Positions 7,860 through 13,741 of a stretch of DNA of 34,153 nt are shown in pieces. The stretch comes from Pseudomonadota bacterium (GTDB taxonomy: Bacteria; Pseudomonadota; Alphaproteobacteria; Rhizobiales; Rhizobiaceae). Under the pieces are notes generated by a model. It was given only the letters and a program-made list of their open reading frames with translations. It searched no databases and was not told the origin of the DNA. The DNA is taken from positions 1-34,153 of the forward strand of contig JAEWDP010000049.1 of the NCBI GenBank assembly GCA_023390055.1, in the 5' to 3' direction. A program made the translations under genes and the position numbers. Within the stretch, counting starts at the first letter, position 1; each line of letters starts with the position of its first letter.

Positions 7860-8762
7860 ATGGGGGTACCTCTCGACTGGGACAAGCTACGGATCTTTCA
7901 CGCGGCAGCGGAAGCCGGCTCCTTTACCCATGCAGCCGACAAGCTGCATCTGTCCCAATCGGCCATTAGCCGCCAGGTGAGTGCCCTGGAAATGGACGTT
8001 GGCGTCAAGCTTTTCCACCGGCATGCACGCGGCCTGATCCTGACCGAGCAGGGCGAACTGTTATACCGTACCGCACACGACGTTCTCCTGAAGCTCGAAA
8101 CGGTCAAGATGCAGTTGACCGAAACAACCGAAAAACCATCGGGCAAGCTGCGCGTCACGACAACAGTTGGCCTCGGTCAGGGATGGCTGACCGACAAGGT
8201 ACAGGAATTCCTGAACCTTTACCCGGAAATGTCGATCCAGCTGATCCTCGATAACGAGGAACTGGACGTCAACATGCGCCATGCCGATTGTGCGATCCGG
8301 CTGCGCCAGCCGCAGCAGTCGGACCTCATTCAGCGCAAACTGTTTACCGTGCACATGCACGTCTACGCAGCGCCGTCCTACATCAACCGTTTCGGGGAGC
8401 CGCAGACGGTTGAGGATATCGACAAGCATCGGTTCATCAGCTTCGGGGAACCCACACCCAATTATCTTCTTGACGTCAACTGGCTGGAATCTGCCGGCCG
8501 CTCTTCAGACAATCCCCGCTCGCCCCATCTGCAGATCAACAGCCAGACGTCAATCAAGCGGGCTTGCCTCCTGGGGATCGGCATTGCTGTCTTGCCAGAT
8601 TACATTGTCGGCCGTGACCCCGGCCTCATCCAGTTGCCGCTTGCGGCCGACATTCCTTCGTTCGACACCTATTTCTGCTACCCTGAAGAGCTGAAGAACG
8701 CGGCAAAATTGAAGGCATTCCGGGACTTCATCGTCTCCAAGGCACGCAACTGGAACTTCTAG
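7860..8762 (+). CDS. lsrB: LysR-type regulator LsrB/VtlR
   Basis: A 300-residue LysR-type transcriptional regulator. The N-terminal helix-turn-helix reads GSFTHAADKLHLSQSAISRQ, and a substrate-binding domain spans about residues 95-290. The N terminus MGVPLDWDKLRIFHAAAEAG and C terminus KAFRDFIVSKARNWNF match the highly conserved Rhizobiales group called LsrB in Sinorhizobium and VtlR in Brucella and Agrobacterium. Members of this group control redox balance, LPS and host interaction, and VtlR activates AbcR-type small RNAs. The start ATG at 7860 has no clear ribosome site and lies 9 bases after trxB. Two AbcR-like RNA genes follow downstream (9319-9602), so regulator and probable targets are physically linked. 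Confidence 0.93.
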   Translation: MGVPLDWDKLRIFHAAAEAGSFTHAADKLHLSQSAISRQVSALEMDVGVKLFHRHARGLILTEQGELLYRTAHDVLLKLETVKMQLTETTEKPSGKLRVTTTVGLGQGWLTDKVQEFLNLYPEMSIQLILDNEELDVNMRHADCAIRLRQPQQSDLIQRKLFTVHMHVYAAPSYINRFGEPQTVEDIDKHRFISFGEPTPNYLLDVNWLESAGRSSDNPRSPHLQINSQTSIKRACLLGIGIAVLPDYIVGRDPGLIQLPLAADIPSFDTYFCYPEELKNAAKLKAFRDFIVSKARNWNF

Positions 8763-8770
8763 GATCTCCG

Positions 8771-8806
8771 GCAAGCCTGCCATATTCAAGAATCTCGCAG
8801 GCTTGC
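8771..8806 (+). terminator. Stem-loop after lsrB
   Basis: GCAAGCCTGC (8771-8780) and GCAGGCTTGC (8797-8806) form a perfect 10-pair stem, 8 bases after the lsrB stop. There is no U-run, so it may be a processing or stability element rather than a true intrinsic terminator. Confidence 0.4.
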
Positions 8807-9010
8807 GGGTACCAACGAAGCGACGAGCCCTGCTGGCATCACCGCGTAACGGAGGGGGATCGAGGTGGCGTTCGGACAGTTTGGCAACGACCGGCCCGAA
8901 AAAGGGCGGCCGTTTCGTATCGGCAGGTCATCGCACACGGCGGCGGACAGGTCAGCGCCAGGCAGTTCGGCTGCGATCGGCTTCACCGATATGCTGACCG
9001 CGCTCCGCAC
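8786..9010 (-). pseudogene. Possible remnant of a TauD-like dioxygenase N terminus
   Basis: A 74-codon open frame reads SISVKPIAAELPGADLSAAV near its start, reminiscent of the first strand and helix of TauD/TfdA-type alpha-ketoglutarate dioxygenases (usually VxPIxxxLGAEIxGxDLS). The resemblance is lost after about 30 residues and no catalytic His-x-Asp motif follows. If real it is a short decayed fragment. Chance similarity is quite possible. Confidence 0.15.
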
Positions 9011-9282
9011 AAAGGCAAGGTGACAATTGACGAAATAATCGGCACGGCGAGAGCGGACACTTGCGAAGGTCGGCTGTTACCAGGTGCTCGCCATTCGCGG
9101 AACCTCGAGCCGGCGTGTGATTAAGACGGGTATTGGTCTTTTGCTTTATCCGATCATTGCGGGTGATGCGGTGGAAGGAGCGGTTTTGCGGCCTGCCGCA
9201 ATTCCTTGAAGAAAAGACCTTCTTCACCGGGGCGACTGAGTGAGGATTGCACCGTTCGCATGGCTGGGCTGCAGTTTTGTGC

Positions 9283-9312
9283 CTTGCCCACTGCACAATA
9301 AAGCACCATATC
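9283..9312 (+). promoter_or_regulatory. Promoter of AbcR-like sRNA copy A
   Basis: C-TTGCCC at 9283-9289 as -35, a 17-base spacer, CATATC at 9307-9312 as -10. Predicted start about 9319. A CTGCA element (9269-9273) ends 10 bases before the -35 hexamer; the same pentamer precedes the second promoter and could be part of a LysR-type activator site. Confidence 0.6.
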
Positions 9313-9318
9313 GCACAC

Positions 9319-9438
9319 AGCTGATGCACATGGTGGCTTTCCTCCCAGTTCCACCGTATCAGCTGTTCCCCTCTGGAGGTTTTTTTCAACCTTCACACTT
9401 ATAAGGGCCCTGGAGCGATCCGGCGGCCCTCTTTTTTT
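9319..9438 (+). ncRNA. AbcR-family (alpha-r15) small RNA, copy A
   Basis: About 120 bases from the predicted start to the end of the U-run. It carries two single-stranded-type, anti-Shine-Dalgarno motifs: CCTCCCA (9341-9347) and CTGTTCCCCTCTGGAGG (9363-9379). These are shared with the second copy and typical of Hfq-bound AbcR RNAs, which repress mRNAs of amino-acid and sugar ABC transporters by covering their ribosome sites. A stretch of seven T follows the second motif, then TTCACAC (9392-9398) and a terminator hairpin (9404-9438). The position next to lsrB/vtlR fits the family. I rely on remembered family motifs, not a covariance-model match. Which copy corresponds to AbcR1 or AbcR2 cannot be told. 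Confidence 0.85.
9404..9438 (+). terminator. Intrinsic terminator of sRNA copy A
   Basis: AGGGCC (9404-9409) pairs with GGCCCT (9425-9430), extended inside by CTGGA/TCCGG around a GCGA loop with one bulged C, then C and seven T (9432-9438). Confidence 0.85.
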
Positions 9439-9462
9439 GTCTCCGGACTGCAAGAACTTGCC

Positions 9463-9492
9463 CTTGTCGCCACTGGCCTCCTTCCCCATATT
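9463..9492 (+). promoter_or_regulatory. Promoter of AbcR-like sRNA copy B
   Basis: C-TTGTCG at 9463-9469 as -35, a 17-base spacer, CATATT at 9487-9492 as -10. Predicted start about 9499. A CTGCA pentamer at 9448-9452 precedes it, ending 11 bases before the -35 hexamer, nearly as in copy A. It starts directly after the terminator of copy A, so the two RNAs are separate transcription units. Confidence 0.6.
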
Positions 9493-9498
9493 GCAAGA

Positions 9499-9602
9499 GG
9501 CTGGCTTTCGGAACCTCCCATGACCGATCGTCAGCTGTTCCCCTCTGGAGGCATTGACCTTCACACCTCAGGGCCGCGGCATTTCGCAGGCCCTGTTTTT
9601 TT
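9499..9602 (+). ncRNA. AbcR-family (alpha-r15) small RNA, copy B
   Basis: About 104 bases. It shares with copy A the CCTCCCA motif (9514-9520), the 17-base core CTGTTCCCCTCTGGAGG (9535-9551) and CCTTCACAC (9558-9566) just before the terminator. It lacks the seven-T stretch after GGAGG (here CATTGA) and has a different 5' end. The core can pair with purine-rich ribosome sites, the known mode of AbcR action. The terminator is at 9569-9602. The downstream ArsR gene starts about 40 bases after the U-run, so the RNA is not just a leader of that gene. Confidence 0.85.
9569..9602 (+). terminator. Intrinsic terminator of sRNA copy B
   Basis: CAGGGCC (9569-9575) and GGCCCTG (9589-9595) form a seven-pair stem, followed by seven T (9596-9602). 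Confidence 0.88.
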
Positions 9603-9622
9603 GCCCTTCCCTTTAAATCGTA

Positions 9623-9655
9623 CAATGACGATCTATATATCGACAATGAACGATT
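9623..9655 (+). promoter_or_regulatory. Direct repeat at the ArsR gene start
   Basis: ACAATGACGAT and ACAATGAACGAT begin at 9622 and 9643, 21 bases (two helical turns) apart, with the AT-rich CTATATAT between them. Each repeat contains an ATG that could start the ArsR gene. The flanks AATCGT and ACGATT are inverted. The layout suggests an autoregulatory operator over the promoter and start. Confidence 0.35.
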
Positions 9656-9960
9656 TAACCCATACCAGCAGAGCCGAGATACTCAAGGCCATCTCTCATC
9701 CGACGCGGCTGGAGTTTCTCGAATGGTTGCGTAGACCGGAAGAGCATTTTTCCTCACAGCCCCATCCCCTCAGCATGGGTGTTTGTGCCAATCAATTTGC
9801 AAGACGTTGTGGCCTCTCCCAGTCCACAGTTTCGGCTCACCTGGCCAGCCTTGAAAAAGCCGGACTGGTCGAGATCAACCGGGTCGGGCAATGGTCGTTC
9901 TATCATCGCAGCGAAAAGACGATCCGGGCATTCCTCGAAGACCTCGAAAGGACGCTCTGA
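9646..9960 (+). CDS. ArsR-family winged-helix regulator
   Basis: Small DNA-binding repressor of 104 residues from the ATG at 9646 (111 from the ATG at 9625). ArsR features are visible: AEILKAISHPTRLEFLEWL at the N terminus, the recognition helix GLSQSTVSAHLASLEKAGLV (about 56-75) and a beta wing GQWSFYH. The classical metal motif ELCVCD is absent. Two cysteines, C47 and C55, flank the first HTH helix, which would suit thiol-based sensing. There is no ribosome site before either ATG. TATATAT at 9634-9640 ends 6 bases before the second ATG, so a leaderless message is possible. The Old Yellow Enzyme gene follows after 37 bases, so the pair probably forms an electrophile-response unit. Confidence 0.85.
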   Translation: MNDLTHTSRAEILKAISHPTRLEFLEWLRRPEEHFSSQPHPLSMGVCANQFARRCGLSQSTVSAHLASLEKAGLVEINRVGQWSFYHRSEKTIRAFLEDLERTL

Positions 9961-9997
9961 TCTTCTGTTGTCTTATTTTCAAACACAAGGACGCGCA

Positions 9998-11119
9998 ATG
10001 ACCAGCCTTTTTGACCCTATCGAAATCGGTACCATCGACCTTGCCAACCGGATTGCCATGGCCCCTTTGACGCGCAACCGATCGCCAAGGGCAGTGCCCA
10101 ATGACCTGAACGCCGCCTATTACGAGCAGCGTGCCGGTGCCGGGTTGATCATTACGGAAGGGACCTCCGTGACACAGCAGGGCCAGGGCTATGCAGATGT
10201 GCCGGGCCTCTACTTGCCCGAAGCCATAAAGGGCTGGAAAAAGGTTACGGCCGCCGTCCATGCGAAGGGTGGCAAGATCGTCACGCAGCTATGGCACGTC
10301 GGACGTGTCTCCCACGTCTCCCTGCAGCCAAATGGCGCGGCCCCCGTGGCCCCGTCGGCAATCGCTGCCAATTCCAAGACGTATATCATCGATGACGACG
10401 GTGCTGGCTCATTTGCCGAAACGTCTGTGCCACGCGCACTTGAGGTGGAGGAAATCAACGCAATCGTGGACGATTTCCGAAATGCTGCACGGGCCGCGAT
10501 AGAGGCTGGTTTTGATGGCGTCGAAATCCATGGAGCAAACGGATATCTTATTGACCAGTTCCTGAAGAGCGGTGCCAACCGGCGCAGCGATGAATATGGC
10601 GGCTCCGTCGAAAACCGTGCCCGCTTCCTGCTGCAGGTCGTTGATGCAGTTGCCGGCGAGACCGGCAGTGGCCGAACCGGCATCCGCCTGTCACCGACCA
10701 CACCGGCCAACGGCATCTCTGACAAAGATCCACAGTCGGTCTTCAACTATGTCGCAGCTCAACTGGCAAGTCGTGACCTCTCTTTCATCCATGTTGTCGA
10801 AGGTGCGACCGGCGGTGATCGTAGCTTCCAGTACGAGAACTCCGCATTTGACTACGACCTTTTCCGGCAAACCTATCGCGATGCAGGAGGCACCGCCGGC
10901 TGGATGCTGAACAATGGCTATGATCGTGATGGCGCACTTGAAGCCATCAGGAACGGTCGCGCCGATCTCATTTCCTTTGGTCGGCTCTTCATTTCCAATC
11001 CGGATCTCGTCGAACGGCTACAAACGGGTGCACCTCTCAACGAGCCGGATCGCAACACATTCTATGGCGGCGGAGCAAAGGGATATACGGATTACCCGGC
11101 CCTCGACGCTGCGGCCTGA
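9998..11119 (+). CDS. Old Yellow Enzyme-type alkene reductase (NemA-like)
   Basis: FMN-dependent, NADPH-using ene-reductase of 373 residues that reduces activated C=C bonds, nitro compounds or N-ethylmaleimide-type electrophiles in the cytoplasm. TIM-barrel landmarks are intact: MAPLTRNR with the FMN-tuning Thr25, the substrate-binding pair His178 and Asn181 in GVEIHGANGYLIDQFLK, the proton donor Tyr183, and the FMN phosphate loop ISFGRLFISNPDL. The start ATG at 9998 (MTSLFDP) follows AAGGA at a good distance. It lies 37 bases after the ArsR regulator on the same strand and is probably controlled by it. The physiological substrate is unknown. Confidence 0.93.
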   Translation: MTSLFDPIEIGTIDLANRIAMAPLTRNRSPRAVPNDLNAAYYEQRAGAGLIITEGTSVTQQGQGYADVPGLYLPEAIKGWKKVTAAVHAKGGKIVTQLWHVGRVSHVSLQPNGAAPVAPSAIAANSKTYIIDDDGAGSFAETSVPRALEVEEINAIVDDFRNAARAAIEAGFDGVEIHGANGYLIDQFLKSGANRRSDEYGGSVENRARFLLQVVDAVAGETGSGRTGIRLSPTTPANGISDKDPQSVFNYVAAQLASRDLSFIHVVEGATGGDRSFQYENSAFDYDLFRQTYRDAGGTAGWMLNNGYDRDGALEAIRNGRADLISFGRLFISNPDLVERLQTGAPLNEPDRNTFYGGGAKGYTDYPALDAAA

Positions 11120-11130
11120 TCCTGCACTGA

Positions 11131-11167
11131 TTGAGGGGCGAAGGCATTTTTTATCCTCACCCCTCAA
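11131..11167. terminator. Hairpin between convergent genes
   Basis: TTGAGGGG (11131-11138) and CCCCTCAA (11160-11167) form a perfect 8-pair stem with a 21-base loop. It lies 11 bases after the ene-reductase stop, between that gene and the convergent epimerase. No U-run on either side. Confidence 0.35.
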
Positions 11168-11245
11168 GCACCACGAACCGGGCGTATCAGCAATACGGCA
11201 AGTGCCGTAATCAGCGCGATATTTGCGGCGCCTGCTTCAGCCGCG

Positions 11246-12262
11246 TTACGCAGATCTTTCCATTGAATGGACCGCACCATCGAGAAGTCGCGGTGGCGAA
11301 AAGCAGCAAAGATCGACCAGAGTTGCCCGGACAGCAACATCGATATCGGTCCGTGGCTCATACCCGAGAAAGGCGATCAGCCGCTCATTATTCATGCGCA
11401 CGGATGTCGTCCAGAGATATCGCATCTCGTTCAGTTCGCGAAAAAACGGCACAAATGGAGAAGCCAGCCGGACAACCCACCATGGGAATCGGCGTGCGCC
11501 AATGCAATGACCGACCACCCTCTCGATTGCCGCATGTAATTGCAGGCCATCACTGTCCCAGAACCCCTGCATCTGGAAGACCGAAAAATGCGGGAGATCG
11601 GCTTCCTGATCGACAAGCTTGAGCATCGTCTGTGCCACATCGGGGAGATAGGCCCATTGGTGCCCGATCCCCGGCCGGCCAGGATTGGTGATGACACCGA
11701 TCTGCCGGCCAGGTTTCACCAATGCCTGGGAGAACCAGCTATTGCCAGCACCTGGTCCAAAATAGTCTCCTGTTCTGACAATCAGTACCTTGAGGCCCCT
11801 ATTTGCTTCATTCTTCAGGCGCAGCTCCATCTGCATACGGATTTTGCCCTTGCGGCTGCGGGGGTTCTGTGGGCTGTCTTCATAAATGGCGGGAAAGGCG
11901 TCGGGGCCGTAGTTGTAAAGCGAACCAGGCAGCAGAATGCGGGCATCTGCCAATTTTGCGGCGGCAATCGTGTTATCGAGCATCGGCAAGACCGTGGTGT
12001 GCCAATCCAGATAACCGGGAGGATTGACAGCATGGACAATAAGGCTAGCCCCATGCGCCGCATTCACCACATCTTCCCGACAAAGCGCATCTCCTTCAAT
12101 CCATTGAAAACGGGGATCAATCCACCTGCGGGTTGTAATCCCCCGGGACAGAGCGCGCACGGTATAGCCCCGGGAACGAAGAACGCGTGCCAAATGGCCG
12201 CCGATACCACCGGTTGCGCCTAGAACGAGAGCCACCTTTTCCTTCATCCGGCCATCAGACAT
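11246..12262 (-). CDS. NAD-dependent epimerase/dehydratase-like atypical SDR
   Basis: A 338-residue Rossmann-fold protein with the N-terminal nucleotide site ALVLGATGGIGGHLARVLRS and a following acid-containing strand. It belongs to the extended/atypical SDR group (sugar epimerase or NmrA-like). The usual catalytic YxxxK is not apparent: the segment GSLYNYGPDAF is present, but where Tyr-x3-Lys is expected the sequence reads KGKIRMQME. Catalysis may differ or be absent, and the substrate cannot be named. The start ATG at 12262 has AGGAGA eight bases upstream; a TTG six bases earlier is less likely. It is divergent from a LysR regulator across 87 AT-rich bases, the usual arrangement for a LysR protein and its target. 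Confidence 0.82.
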   Translation of the reverse strand: MSDGRMKEKVALVLGATGGIGGHLARVLRSRGYTVRALSRGITTRRWIDPRFQWIEGDALCREDVVNAAHGASLIVHAVNPPGYLDWHTTVLPMLDNTIAAAKLADARILLPGSLYNYGPDAFPAIYEDSPQNPRSRKGKIRMQMELRLKNEANRGLKVLIVRTGDYFGPGAGNSWFSQALVKPGRQIGVITNPGRPGIGHQWAYLPDVAQTMLKLVDQEADLPHFSVFQMQGFWDSDGLQLHAAIERVVGHCIGARRFPWWVVRLASPFVPFFRELNEMRYLWTTSVRMNNERLIAFLGYEPRTDIDVAVRATLVDLCCFSPPRLLDGAVHSMERSA

Positions 12263-12349
12263 CAACAAATCTCCTGCTTCATCATCTGGAGAATTATCAG
12301 GATGCGAGATATACGTAATTCGATTAATATGTAGAGTTGGTATTCAAAT
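12263..12349. promoter_or_regulatory. Divergent AT-rich promoter region
   Basis: The 87 bases between the epimerase-like gene and the LysR gene are markedly AT-rich, with the near-palindrome TAAT-TCG-ATTA at about 12317-12327 inside ATACGTAATTCGATTAATATGTA. LysR proteins bind dyads of this kind between themselves and a divergent target. Confidence 0.4.
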
Positions 12350-13270
12350 ATGTATGGAACGGACTGGACCTACTATCGGACCCTCCTTGCCGTATTGCGG
12401 ACCGGATCCCTGTCGGCCGCAGCTCGTGAACTTGGCCTGACACAGCCCACAGTTGGTCGCCAGATTGACGCGCTGGAGCGGGCCATCGGCCAAAAGCTGT
12501 TCACACGGTCCCAGCAGGGCCTGTTGCCCACTGAAACGGCCGCTGCATTAAGACCCTACGCCGAGACCCTCGCATCAACTGCAGCGGCCATGGAAAGGCT
12601 GGCGAGCGGCAATCGCCGGGAAGTCGACGGCGTTGTCCGGATCAGTGCGAGCGACGTGATCGGGACGGAGATTTTGCCTTCGATCCTTGCCTCGCTCCAG
12701 GAAAAGCATCCGGGATTGATCGTCGAGTTATCGCTGTCCGATACAGTGGAGGACCTTTTGCAGCGCGAAGCCGATATTGCAGTGCGCATGACCCATCCTG
12801 TGCAGGGCACGCTGGTCGCCCAGAAGATCGGCAATATTCCGCTCGGCTTTTACGCGCACCGCGATTATCTGGAACGACATGGCGCGCCCCGCACGCCGGA
12901 GGCGCTGAAACACCACCGGATGATCGGTTTTGATCGCCGGACCGCGTTTATAAGGTCGATTGAAGATCGTCTTCGTACTCTTGCACCGACAATTCCTCCG
13001 ATAAACGAACTATGCTGGGGATACCGCGCCGACAGCAATATCGCCCAACTTGCCGCCATTCGCGCGGGTATCGGAATTGGCGCATGTCAGATCGGTATCG
13101 CAAAGCGTGATCCCGATCTTTGTCGTGTCCTTGCCGATCATTTCGAACTGCCACTCCAGACCTTTGTGGTCATGCACGAAAATCTAAGATCTGCACCAAG
13201 ATGGCGCGTGACCTTCGACGCCATTGTCGACGGCCTTCGCCGTTATCTGCACGAGGTCGATCAGGCCTGA
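12350..13270 (+). CDS. LysR-family transcriptional regulator
   Basis: A 306-residue LysR-type regulator. The N-terminal helix-turn-helix reads TGSLSAAARELGLTQPTVGR (about 18-37), followed by a linker helix and a periplasmic-binding-protein-like effector domain (about 93-300) with VVRISASDVIGTEILPSIL at its start. Its effector is unknown. It probably controls the divergent epimerase-like gene and itself. The start ATG at 12350 gives the normal family N terminus (WTYYRTLLAVLRTG) although the ribosome site is poor. Its last 10 bases overlap the end of the convergent DUF2188 gene. Confidence 0.9.
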   Translation: MYGTDWTYYRTLLAVLRTGSLSAAARELGLTQPTVGRQIDALERAIGQKLFTRSQQGLLPTETAAALRPYAETLASTAAAMERLASGNRREVDGVVRISASDVIGTEILPSILASLQEKHPGLIVELSLSDTVEDLLQREADIAVRMTHPVQGTLVAQKIGNIPLGFYAHRDYLERHGAPRTPEALKHHRMIGFDRRTAFIRSIEDRLRTLAPTIPPINELCWGYRADSNIAQLAAIRAGIGIGACQIGIAKRDPDLCRVLADHFELPLQTFVVMHENLRSAPRWRVTFDAIVDGLRRYLHEVDQA

Positions 13271-13536
13271 CGCTGTTCGCCCTTCTCATCGCCATCACCG
13301 TCAAGCACCTCGGCTTCGGGACGATCGCCACCATCACTGTATTCGGTGTGCCAGATACCCTTGTTGTCCTGCCAACTGATCTCCTCAGGCTCACCACCAA
13401 CCTGCTGCTCCGCAGCCACGATACGGGCTGCCTGCAAGGCATCGGAATGGGTGGGAAATGTCTCCGAATAGACGCCGCCCAGGCAGTAGGCCCAGCCACC
13501 ATCATGCTGGACGACCTTGTAGACAACCTTGGTCAT
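13261..13536 (-). CDS. DUF2188 domain protein
   Basis: A small 91-residue protein of unknown function. The DUF2188 fold is recognisable from MTKVVYKVVQHDGGWAYCLG, the S-x-T-F-x-T-H-x-x-A stretch SETFPTHSDALQAARIVAAE, and IWHTEYSDGGDRPEAEV. The C terminus is acidic and then charged (DGDGDEKGEQRQA). I chose the ATG at 13536, which follows GGAGGG; the open frame extends 34 codons further upstream without support. The 3' end overlaps the LysR gene tail-to-tail by 10 bases. Short proteins of this kind are common in rhizobia and often stress-related, but no role can be assigned. Confidence 0.85.
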   Translation of the reverse strand: MTKVVYKVVQHDGGWAYCLGGVYSETFPTHSDALQAARIVAAEQQVGGEPEEISWQDNKGIWHTEYSDGGDRPEAEVLDGDGDEKGEQRQA

Positions 13537-13660
13537 GTTCCCTCCAGTCTGTCTCATGTCATTCGCGCCGGAACGCATCGGGGCGCGGCAGACTACGGAA
13601 AAGCAAAGTTGACGCCACAAGGTTCCAAGTGCATGCAAAATATGACATCAAATCCCCATT

Positions 13661-13688
13661 ACCGCAAACCGGAACAACATGTTGCGGT
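13661..13688 (+). other. Stem-loop upstream of the antiporter gene
   Basis: ACCGCAA (13661-13667) pairs with TTGCGGT (13682-13688). The loop contains part of the 10-base palindrome CAACATGTTG (13675-13684). It lies 53 bases before the antiporter start; its role, operator or leader structure, is unclear. Confidence 0.3.
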
Positions 13689-13741
13689 CTTGATGCTGAT
13701 CTGCTTCGCCATAGTTACCAGCAAGACCACAGGAGTTTCCG

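Larger units (their letters stand above)
8763..9318. other. Gap between lsrB and the first small RNA
   Basis: No intact gene. It contains a stem-loop after lsrB (8771-8806), a possible degenerate dioxygenase fragment on the minus strand (8786-9010), a small hairpin TTGCGG-CCTG-CCGCAA (9186-9201) and the promoter of the first small RNA (9283-9312). Confidence 0.5.

Noticed and set aside
8952..9646. Minus-strand frames of 86-145 codons across the small RNA region
   Set aside because: They run through two promoters and two terminators on the other strand and have no domain resemblance; the RNA structure explains the sequence better.
11540..12223. A 227-codon plus-strand frame antisense to the epimerase-like gene
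   Set aside because: It lies wholly opposite a gene with clear Rossmann motifs; its translation has no domain features and no ribosome site.
13537..13741. A cation-sensing riboswitch upstream of the Ca2+/H+ antiporter
   Set aside because: The only structure is one seven-pair stem; no conserved manganese- or magnesium-riboswitch core is visible.
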